From Lentisphaerota bacterium (GTDB taxonomy: Bacteria > Verrucomicrobiota > Kiritimatiellia > RFP12 > JAAYLN01): 14,245 nt of DNA. The notes under the pieces are model-generated. The model saw only the letters and a program-made list of their open reading frames with translations, had not been told where the DNA came from and searched no databases. Of this stretch, positions 6,403 to 13,106 are shown piece after piece (position 1 is the stretch's first letter; every line of letters starts with the position of its first letter). The DNA is taken from the NCBI GenBank assembly GCA_012514915.1, contig JAAYZJ010000370.1, forward strand, positions 1-14,245, given 5' to 3'. The position numbers and the translations under genes were made by a program.

Positions 6403-6424
6403 TCGACGCCCCCGAGGGATTCTC

Positions 6425-7666
6425 ATGACTAAACGTGTTGTTATCACCGGCATGGGGGCCGTTTCCCCCCTGGGCGCCGACCTCAAGACCATCTGGAACG
6501 GCCTCACAAGCGGGACGTCTGGCATCGGCCTGATCGACCGGTTCGACACGACGGACTACGCCGTGAAGATCGCCGGCCAGGTGCGCGATTTCGACGTCAA
6601 CGCCTTTATCCCTCCCAAGGAGCAGCGGCGGATCGACCGCTTCTGCTGGTACGCCCTGGCCGCCGCTCGGCTGGCCGCCGCCGATTCGGGGCTCGATTTC
6701 GGCGCACAGGATCCCAACCGCGGCGGCTGCATCGTCTCGTCGGGGATCGGCGGCCTCGAGACGCTTTCCGAACAGGCGCTCAACCTGCTGCAAAAGGGGC
6801 CGCGCCGCGTCTCGGCGTTCACCATCCCCGCGATGATTCCCAACATGAGCGCCGGTCTGATCGCCATCGAGCACCATCTGCAGGGACCGAACTTCGCCCC
6901 CGTCACCGCATGCGCCACCGGCCTCCACTCGATCGGCCTCGCCGCCCGGGCGATCGCCTACGGCGAATGCGACGTCGTGATCGCCGGCGGCTCGGAAGCC
7001 AGCATCGCACCGCTGGCCGTGGCCGGCTTCTCGGCCATGCACGCCCTCAGCACGCGCAACGACGCCCCGACGACGGCCAGCCGGCCCTTCGACCGCGAGC
7101 GCGACGGGTTCGTCATGGCCGAGGGGGCGGGCATCGTCGTCCTCGAGAGCCTCGAGCATGCCCGTGCCCGCGGCGCCCGCGTCTACGCCGAGGTGGCCGG
7201 GTTCGGCATGACGGCCGACGCCTTCCACATGACCGCCCCGCGCGACGACGGCGACGGCGCGCGGCGCGCCATGCTGCGGGCCATGGCCGACGCCGGGCTG
7301 AACCCCTCGGATATCGACTATGTCAACGCGCACGGCACCAGCACGCCGCTCAACGACAAGACCGAAACGCTGGCCATCAAGGCCGCGCTGGGTGAAGCCG
7401 ATGCGCGCCGGGTCATGGTGTCGTCGAGCAAGTCGATGACCGGCCACATGCTGGGCGCCGCGGGCGGCTTCGAGACGATCGTCTGCGCCCTGGCCATCCA
7501 GAACGGCGTCGTGCCGCCGACGGCCAACCTGACGACCGCCGACCCCGACTGCGATCTGGACTATGTGCCGCGGACGGCCCGGCAGGCCCGGGTCAGGGCC
7601 TGTCTCAACAACTCGCTGGGCTTTGGCGGGCACAACGCCTGCCTGGCGATCAGGGCGGTTGAGTAG
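6425..7666 (+). CDS. fabF: FabF, 3-oxoacyl-ACP synthase II
   Basis: The 413-residue condensing enzyme elongates acyl-ACP with malonyl-ACP. It starts MTKRVVITGMGAVSPLG. The thiolase-fold active site is complete: C163 in VTACATG, H303 in NAHGTSTPLND, K336 in SKSMTG and H341 in GHMLGAAGG. NNSLGFGGHNA near the C-terminus holds the usual Phe-Gly gating loop. Length is typical. The ATG at 6425 is preceded by GAGGGA; the frame is open back to 6191, but that part has no KAS similarity and contains the terminator. The first codons are AT-rich (ACT AAA CGT GTT GTT), favouring initiation. It is separated from acpP by 261 bp with a terminator, so it probably depends on readthrough or its own promoter, which I could not identify. 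Confidence 0.97.
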   Translation: MTKRVVITGMGAVSPLGADLKTIWNGLTSGTSGIGLIDRFDTTDYAVKIAGQVRDFDVNAFIPPKEQRRIDRFCWYALAAARLAAADSGLDFGAQDPNRGGCIVSSGIGGLETLSEQALNLLQKGPRRVSAFTIPAMIPNMSAGLIAIEHHLQGPNFAPVTACATGLHSIGLAARAIAYGECDVVIAGGSEASIAPLAVAGFSAMHALSTRNDAPTTASRPFDRERDGFVMAEGAGIVVLESLEHARARGARVYAEVAGFGMTADAFHMTAPRDDGDGARRAMLRAMADAGLNPSDIDYVNAHGTSTPLNDKTETLAIKAALGEADARRVMVSSSKSMTGHMLGAAGGFETIVCALAIQNGVVPPTANLTTADPDCDLDYVPRTARQARVRACLNNSLGFGGHNACLAIRAVE

Positions 7667-7684
7667 CAAGCGGACGGGAACGGC

Positions 7685-7704
7685 CCCGCCGCCGCGGCGG
7701 CGGG
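7685..7704 (+). repeat. Perfect 20-bp GC palindrome after fabF
   Basis: CCCGCCGCCG is followed directly by its reverse complement CGGCGGCGGG, 18 bases after the fabF stop. All 20 bases are G or C. No T-tract follows. It may stabilise the fab mRNA 3' end or act as a weak pause site before the ABC operon. The remaining gap up to 7769 has no promoter I can recognise. Confidence 0.5.
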
Positions 7705-7769
7705 CGGCAGACGGCGGCCGAACTTCGAATGGGGTGGCGCGCGGCGCCGCCAGGCCGGATAGGTGAGTG

Positions 7770-8786
7770 ATGTTGACGAGACTAGGCGAGACCCGTTGGC
7801 GGTGGCGGCGCATCCCGCGCCAGGTGGCGGCGGTCGCGCGGACGACGCACATCGAGTGCATGCAGCAGCCCGCCGTGCTGCTGCTCACCGTCGGGGGCGT
7901 CTTCGCGACCGCCCTGATCCCCCTGCTCCAGTTCCACCAGTTCGGCGAGCCAGGACGACTGGCGCGCGACGGAGCCCTCGCCTACCAGCTCACCCTCGGC
8001 CTCGTGATGGCGGTGGTGGCGACCTCGTCGGCCATCCATGCCGAACTCGCCAACGGCACGGCTTCGGCCGCGCTGAGCAAGCCCCTGGCGCGGGGCGCGT
8101 TTCTGGTCGGCAAGTTCGCCGGTGTCCTGCGGATGCTGTTTCTCTTCTGGGCCTGCATGCTGGCCGCGCTCCTGCTCGCCGAGCGGGTCGCCTACCGGAC
8201 CGGGCTGGTCGACGGCGTCCCCGTCGACACGGCCGATCCGCGTGCCCAGGCCTGGCTGCTGCTGGCCCCCCCGCTCGCGCTGGCCGGCGCCGGCCTGCTG
8301 CACTTCCTCCTCCGCCTCCGCTTCTGCCTGTCGGCCATCCGCCTCCTCGCCGGCCTCCTCGCGGCCGGCGTGACCGCCGCCTGCCTGTTCGACCGCGCCG
8401 GCCTCTGGCACCCATCGTGGTCGAACCTGGCCCTGCGCGTCGTGCCGGTCTCGCTCCCCATCCTGGGCGCGCTGACGGTGTTCGCCGCGCTGGCGACCGC
8501 GCTGGCGACGCGCCTCCGCGCGGGGCTCGCCATGATCGTCTGCCTCCTCGTCCTCCTGCTCGGCCTCTCGGCCGACACCCTGCTGTCGCCCGCCCTGCCC
8601 CCCCTCGTCCGCCTGCCCGCCCGGCTGATTCCCAACATCCAGTCGTTCTGGCTCTGCGATGCCCTGGCCGACGGGGGAACCATCGGCGCCGGCTACCTGG
8701 CCGCCCTCCTGCTGTACGCGTCCACCGCCACGGCCGCCGCCCTGGCCGCCGGGATCATCGCCTTTCGCAACCGGGACATCCACTAG
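7770..8786 (+). CDS. ABC-2 type exporter permease, first subunit
   Basis: The 338-residue membrane protein has about eight hydrophobic segments, near 35-54, 70-90, 118-138, 162-182, 185-206, 227-247, 251-270 and 305-332. Between segments 2 and 3 is 'ELANGTASAALSKPLARGAFLVGKF', the short cytoplasmic helix pattern (R/K-P-hydrophobic-R...F-hydrophobic-GK) that contacts the ATPase in ABC-2 permeases. The C-terminus FRNRDIH is the usual 'F..RD' ending. The ATG at 7770 is chosen over the GTG one codon earlier; AGGTG lies just upstream. It is the first gene of a tight operon: the ATPase starts 7 bp after its stop. The transported substrate is unknown. Export is inferred from the permease class and from the absence of a binding protein gene. 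Confidence 0.88.
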   Translation: MLTRLGETRWRWRRIPRQVAAVARTTHIECMQQPAVLLLTVGGVFATALIPLLQFHQFGEPGRLARDGALAYQLTLGLVMAVVATSSAIHAELANGTASAALSKPLARGAFLVGKFAGVLRMLFLFWACMLAALLLAERVAYRTGLVDGVPVDTADPRAQAWLLLAPPLALAGAGLLHFLLRLRFCLSAIRLLAGLLAAGVTAACLFDRAGLWHPSWSNLALRVVPVSLPILGALTVFAALATALATRLRAGLAMIVCLLVLLLGLSADTLLSPALPPLVRLPARLIPNIQSFWLCDALADGGTIGAGYLAALLLYASTATAAALAAGIIAFRNRDIH

Positions 8787-8793
8787 GCAAGCC

Positions 8794-9720
8794 ATGCACG
8801 ATTCCGACGCGATCATCGCCCTTCATGGCCTGAGAAAAACCTACCGCGACTTCTGGCGCCGGCCGACAACCCAGGCCGTGCGGGGCATCGATTTGTCGGT
8901 CAGGCGGGGCGAGGTACTGGGGCTGCTCGGTCCCAACGGATCCGGAAAGAGCACGACCATCAAGCTGATTCTCGGCCTGCTCCATCCCTCGGCCGGCTCG
9001 ATCCGGGTCCTGGGCGCACGCCCCCGCGACACGGCGACCAAGGCTCGCATCGGCTATCTCCCCGAAGTCACCTGCCTCCACCCGTTCCTCACGCCCCGGG
9101 AAACCCTGTTCTATTACGCCGGCCTCTTCGGCCTGGGACGCGGGCAGGCCCGCGGCCGCGTGGACGCCCTGATCCGCATGGTCGGCCTGGAGCACGCCGC
9201 CGACCGCCCCGTCGGTGAATTCTCGAAGGGGATGGCCCGCCGTGTCGGCCTGGCCCAGGCGCTGGTCAACAACCCCGATCTTCTGATCCTCGACGAACCG
9301 ACCTCCGGCCTCGATCCCGTCGGCTGCCGCGAGGTCAAGGACTGGGTGCGCCTGCTGGCCGCCTCGGGCAAGACGGTCCTGATGACCTCGCACCTGCTGG
9401 CCGACGTCGAGGACGTGTGCGACCGGATCGCCATCCTGTGCGAGGGACAGGTGCGCGCCGAAGGACGGGTCCAGGAGCTGCTGCAGCGTCCCGGGGCCGT
9501 CCGCTTCACCGTGGAGGGGCTGACGGACGCGCAGATCGAGGAGATCCGCGCCGAGCTGGCCCGCCGCGCCGCGCGTCCGGTCGTCTGCGACCGGCCGCGG
9601 ATCAATCTCGAGACGTTCTTCCTGCAGGTGATCGCCACGGCCGCCGAGTCTCCCGCCCTGCCCCATCGCCCGGCAGCCGACTTCCTGGTCGAGGCCACCC
9701 AGGCAACGGGAGCTCCGTGA
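8794..9720 (+). CDS. ABC exporter ATP-binding subunit
   Basis: The 308-residue ATPase drives the flanking permeases. It has Walker A GPNGSGKS (46-53), a Q-loop region reading YLPE (88-91) as in many ABC-2 exporters, signature FSKGM (143-147), Walker B LLILDEP (163-169) and H-loop H200. The signature SKGM and the segment 'TYRDFWRRPTTQAV' near 16-29 are typical of ABC-2 drug/polysaccharide/unknown-substrate exporter ATPases. Residues about 233-280 form a small C-terminal domain ending in LETFFLQVI, the common tail of this class. The ATG at 8794 has AGGCAAG upstream; the longer open frame back to 8659 overlaps the first permease and is rejected. Its stop overlaps or abuts the start of the second permease. 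Confidence 0.95.
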   Translation: MHDSDAIIALHGLRKTYRDFWRRPTTQAVRGIDLSVRRGEVLGLLGPNGSGKSTTIKLILGLLHPSAGSIRVLGARPRDTATKARIGYLPEVTCLHPFLTPRETLFYYAGLFGLGRGQARGRVDALIRMVGLEHAADRPVGEFSKGMARRVGLAQALVNNPDLLILDEPTSGLDPVGCREVKDWVRLLAASGKTVLMTSHLLADVEDVCDRIAILCEGQVRAEGRVQELLQRPGAVRFTVEGLTDAQIEEIRAELARRAARPVVCDRPRINLETFFLQVIATAAESPALPHRPAADFLVEATQATGAP

Positions 9721-9722
9721 CC

Positions 9723-11063
9723 ATGCGCGCGATTCTGGCAATCGCCCGGCTGACCCTGCGCGAGGCGATCCGCTCGCGCCTGGTGATCGCGATCATCCTG
9801 CTCCTGCTGCTGGTCACCCTGGGGCTGCCGGCCCTCCTCACCGGCGACGGCACGCCCATCGGCCTGATCCGCATGACGATCAGCTACACGCTGGCCGTCG
9901 CCTTCGGGTTGCTGGCCGTCGCCACCCTCTGGACGGGATGCGCGCTGGTATCGGGAGACATCGCCGCCCGCACGCTCGCCCTGGTGCGCGTCAAACCAGT
10001 CGGCATCTGGCAACTCTGGCTGGGCAAATGGATCGGCCTGCTTCTGCTGAATCTCCTTGTCCTGACGGGGCTCTACAGCCTGACCCTGCTGTCGGTCTAC
10101 CGGCAGATGGCCCGCCAGCCCGCGGCCACGGCGGTCATGCGGACCGCCCGACGGATGGTCAAGCCCGACCTCCCCCCGCTCGCGTCGCAGATCGATTCGG
10201 TCTTTCATCAGTTGCAGGGCGGGGGCCTCCCCCCGCGCGAGCAGCGCGACCTGCGCCGCCGGCTCCGCGCGGAGCTCCCCTTCCAGCCGGTATCCCTGCA
10301 GCGGGGACTGAGCTGGAACTGGACGTTCACCCTCGACCGTCCGCCGGATCCCGGCCGTCCGGTCTGGCTCCGCTTCCGGTTCGACACCGACGCCTACACA
10401 CGCGCATGGGTTCGCGCCGACTGCCGCCTGGCGGGCGCGGCGAGCGGCGCGGGCGTCGACTTCGTGCTGGACGATTTCTCCACGCGCGTCTTCGAGGTGC
10501 CACTGGCGGCGGGCGATCTGGGCACCGACACGGTGTTCACGCTGACGATGACGCACACGGGGGACGAGACGACCGGCCCGCTCCTGCTGCAGCCCCGCCA
10601 GGGGCTCGACCTCCTCGTGCCGCGCGCGACGCTCCCGGGCAACGCGCTGCGCGCGGCGCTGCTGCATTTCGCCCTGCTCGCCGTGCTCGCCGCGATCGGG
10701 GTGACCTGCGGCACGCTGTTCTCGCTGCCCGTCGCGGCCTTCTGTGCCACGGGACTGCTGCTGGCGGTCGTGATCAGCAGCTTCGTCGCCGAGGATGCCG
10801 AGGCTCTGCACGATGCCGCCGAGGTTGAATGCCCCGGCTTCACGCAGCGGGTGTTCACGCCTTTTGCCATCCAGACCACCCGCTGGCTGTCGGCCGCCGC
10901 CCAACCCACCCTGGCCTCCTCGCCCCTGCGCAGCCTGGCCGCATCCGAACTCATCCCGCGCGAGGCGCTGCGGCACGCGGTCGCCGTCAATCTGCTGCTG
11001 CTGCCCATCGTCTGCTGCGGCGTGGCCGCGCTGGTCCTGCGGCGCCGGGAGCTGCCGGGATGA
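9723..11063 (+). CDS. ABC-2 type permease with large extracytoplasmic domain, second subunit
   Basis: The 446-residue protein has membrane segments near 20-40, 55-77 and 99-124, then a soluble insert of about 180 residues (128-307), then segments near 308-328, 333-354 and 419-440. The insert lies between membrane segments 3 and 4, so it should face outward. Its C-terminal half has alternating strands (WNWTFTL, VWLRFRF, VDFVLDD, FTLTMTH), suggesting a beta-sandwich that may bind substrate or cell wall. The cytoplasmic coupling stretch ARTLALVRVKPVGIWQLWLGKW (near 81-103) is of ABC-2 type. ATG 9723 has GGGAG 10 bases upstream; a GTG two codons earlier overlaps the ATPase stop (GTGA) and is an alternative start. 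The next gene overlaps its stop by ATGA. It differs from the first permease in size and sequence, so the exporter is probably a heterodimer. Confidence 0.88.
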   Translation: MRAILAIARLTLREAIRSRLVIAIILLLLLVTLGLPALLTGDGTPIGLIRMTISYTLAVAFGLLAVATLWTGCALVSGDIAARTLALVRVKPVGIWQLWLGKWIGLLLLNLLVLTGLYSLTLLSVYRQMARQPAATAVMRTARRMVKPDLPPLASQIDSVFHQLQGGGLPPREQRDLRRRLRAELPFQPVSLQRGLSWNWTFTLDRPPDPGRPVWLRFRFDTDAYTRAWVRADCRLAGAASGAGVDFVLDDFSTRVFEVPLAAGDLGTDTVFTLTMTHTGDETTGPLLLQPRQGLDLLVPRATLPGNALRAALLHFALLAVLAAIGVTCGTLFSLPVAAFCATGLLLAVVISSFVAEDAEALHDAAEVECPGFTQRVFTPFAIQTTRWLSAAAQPTLASSPLRSLAASELIPREALRHAVAVNLLLLPIVCCGVAALVLRRRELPG

Positions 11064-12226
11064 CGACACGGCCGAGACCGACCGACGCGGCGCGCCGCGC
11101 GCCGATGTGGCGGCGCACCCTGCGCAGCCCCTGGCTCCTGCTCGTTGCCGCCCTGGCGATCCTGCTGCCGCTCGAACCCCGTTTGCGCCAGATGCGTCAG
11201 TCGCGCTACCCGCTGGCCGGATCGCCGGCGGGGCAGCCCGTCTGGGTCCAGGTCGTGATGGTCGGCCTGGGAGGGTTCCGCGGGCTGATTTCCGAAGTGC
11301 TCTGGCTGCGCGCGTCGCGGCTGCAGGAACAGGGGCGCTATTTCGAGCAGGTTCAACTGGCCGAGTGGATCACGGCGCTCGATCCGCGCGCCACCGACGC
11401 CTGGGTGTTCAACGCATGGAATCTGGCCTACAACATCAGCGCCATGATGCCCCGCCATACCGACCGTCTGATCTGGATCGAAGCCGGCATCGCCCTGCTC
11501 CGGGACCGCGCCATCCCGGCCAACCCGAGCGATGCGAGGCTGTACCGCGAGCTGGGATGGCTCTTCCAGAACAAGGTCGGCGAAGATTTCGACGCCGCCC
11601 ACCTCCTCTACAAGCTCGAACTGGCCCGCGGCCTGGCCGATGCGCTCCTTCCCGACGGCGCCCCGCCCGCCGCCGACAGCGAGGCGGCGGCTCTTCTGCT
11701 GGCGCGGTTCCGCCTGGATGCCGTCGCCATGCGGCGTCTGGAGGAGGAACTGGGCGCGCGTTTCGACTGGCGTCTGCCCCACGTCCATGCCATCTACTGG
11801 GCCTGGAACGGGCTGCCGTTCGCCGACGGATTCGAGCACCAGGCGCTGCGGCGCATGATCCATCAGAACCTGATGGTCCTCGTCGAGCGCGGCCGCTTCA
11901 CGGGCGACCTCGCGCAGGGACGCTACGAGACGCGCCCCGACCTCGGGTTGATTCCCGTCACGGAGCGGTTCCTCGAGGCGACCGTGCGCCAGTATCCCAA
12001 CGAGCGCGACATCCATGCCCGTTTCCTGGCGGTGGCGATCCGGTTCCTGACGCGGGCCGGCGATGCCGAGGGTGCCCGGCAGCGCTACGACCGGCTTCGG
12101 CAACTGGCCGGCCAACGCCATTACCTTCCGCCACTGGAGCAACTGGCCGCCGGCGAGATCCCCGAGGACTTCTTCCAGCCTTTACCCCCCCCTCCTCCCG
12201 CGGCGGCTCCGCCCGCCGGGGATTAA
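11060..12226 (+). CDS. Membrane-anchored helical-repeat (TPR-like) protein coupled to the ABC exporter
   Basis: The 388-residue protein has one hydrophobic segment near 23-38 (SPWLLLVAALAILLPL region) after a basic N-terminus, so it is probably a membrane anchor with the rest outside. Residues about 70-180 and 300-360 look like paired amphipathic helices with TPR-like spacing (GRYFEQVQLAEWITALDP, AWNLAYNIS, DARLYRELGWLFQNKVG, GDAEGARQRYDRLRQLAG). The tail is proline-rich (PLPPPPPAAAPP, about 374-385). I know of no named function, though I recall similar unnamed proteins beside ABC exporters in PVC bacteria. The start ATG overlaps the stop of the second permease (ATGA), which points to translational coupling and a physical partnership. 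It might hold substrate, sense the envelope or assemble the exporter. The coding call is firm; the function is unknown. Confidence 0.85.
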   Translation: MTTRPRPTDAARRAPMWRRTLRSPWLLLVAALAILLPLEPRLRQMRQSRYPLAGSPAGQPVWVQVVMVGLGGFRGLISEVLWLRASRLQEQGRYFEQVQLAEWITALDPRATDAWVFNAWNLAYNISAMMPRHTDRLIWIEAGIALLRDRAIPANPSDARLYRELGWLFQNKVGEDFDAAHLLYKLELARGLADALLPDGAPPAADSEAAALLLARFRLDAVAMRRLEEELGARFDWRLPHVHAIYWAWNGLPFADGFEHQALRRMIHQNLMVLVERGRFTGDLAQGRYETRPDLGLIPVTERFLEATVRQYPNERDIHARFLAVAIRFLTRAGDAEGARQRYDRLRQLAGQRHYLPPLEQLAAGEIPEDFFQPLPPPPPAAAPPAGD

Positions 12227-12249
12227 GCGAAACTCCAGGGAGCCACTCC

Positions 12250-13083
12250 ATGATCCGTTTTTCCGTCATGACTTCGTTTGGTTGGTGGGACGATGGCATT
12301 CTCGGCCCGCGCGAGCTGCTCGCGCGCCTGGCCGCGCATGGCGCCGGCGGAGTTGAAGTCTGCGCCGACGATTTCCTCGGCGATCCCGCGCTGGCCCGGC
12401 AGCACCACGCCTGGCTAGGAGAAACGGGCCTGCAACTGGTGGCCGTCGATGTCCTGGCCAACCTGGTCCATCGCGGCGCCCGCGCGCGCCAGGCGGCGGT
12501 CGACGCGCTGCGGCGCGGCCTCGACGTCTGCGTCGAGCAGGGCGCCCCCGTCGCCCACTGCGTCGGCAGCCGGCTCGCCGACGGCGTGACGCCCGCCGAT
12601 GGCCGCAAGATGATCGCCGACCTCCTCGCCGAACAGTACGATCCCTACACGTCACGCCACGGGGTAACCCTCGCCATCGAAAACTACGGTCTCGAGCCGG
12701 AACTGGTTTGCCGCCGGGCCGATTGCCTCGAGGTGCTGCAGCGGGCCGGGAACCGGCTCCGGTTCGTCTTCGACACCGGCAATTTCCTGGCCGTCGGCGA
12801 GCGGGCCGAGGATAACCTCGAAGCCTGCCTGGAGTGGATCGTCATGTGCCACGTCAAGGACTGGACGGCGGCCTCGCGCCCGCCGACGTCCGAGGCCCCC
12901 GCCTTTTTCGAGGCCAGCCGCCTGGGCGAGGGGGTCATCGACAATCCCCGCGTCGCCGCCATGCTGGTCGAACGGGGGTTCAACGGGTGGGTCTCGCTCG
13001 AGTCATGCCGGCATGCCGGTGAGACGGTCGACCAGACCCTGGCGCGCGAACTCGCCCTGCTGCGCCGCTGGTTTGCCGTCTGA
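12250..13083 (+). CDS. Sugar phosphate isomerase/epimerase, TIM barrel
   Basis: The 277-residue protein has the length of xylose isomerase-like TIM barrels (COG1082). Four likely metal ligands sit at barrel strand ends: E144 in LAIENYG, D175 in FVFDTGN, H201 in MCHVKDW and E251 in WVSLES. This E/D/H/E set is the usual one in the family, so the enzyme should be active on a sugar or related keto/polyol substrate, which cannot be identified. There is no signal peptide. AGGGAG (12237-12242) lies 7 bases before the ATG. The gene begins 23 bp after the helical-repeat gene with no terminator between, so it may be co-transcribed with the exporter. It belongs to the same broad family as the partial gene at the left edge but is not closely similar to it. 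The longer frame open from 10795 is rejected. Confidence 0.9.
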   Translation: MIRFSVMTSFGWWDDGILGPRELLARLAAHGAGGVEVCADDFLGDPALARQHHAWLGETGLQLVAVDVLANLVHRGARARQAAVDALRRGLDVCVEQGAPVAHCVGSRLADGVTPADGRKMIADLLAEQYDPYTSRHGVTLAIENYGLEPELVCRRADCLEVLQRAGNRLRFVFDTGNFLAVGERAEDNLEACLEWIVMCHVKDWTAASRPPTSEAPAFFEASRLGEGVIDNPRVAAMLVERGFNGWVSLESCRHAGETVDQTLARELALLRRWFAV

Positions 13084-13106
13084 GGCCGTGTCGCGCGCGC
13101 CCCCCC

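Noticed and set aside
6221..7888. 555-codon minus-strand frame across fabF
   Set aside because: It is a shadow of fabF; composition is Gly/Arg/Asp-rich with no motif, and it also crosses the terminator.
9114..12142. Two long minus-strand frames (9114-11069 and 10394-12142)
   Set aside because: Both are antisense to the ATPase, second permease and helical-repeat genes, and their Gln/Arg/Gly-rich translations are typical of shadow frames.
13084..13106. Terminator between the convergent genes
   Set aside because: The 23-bp gap is mostly C runs without a stem-loop and T-tract on either strand.
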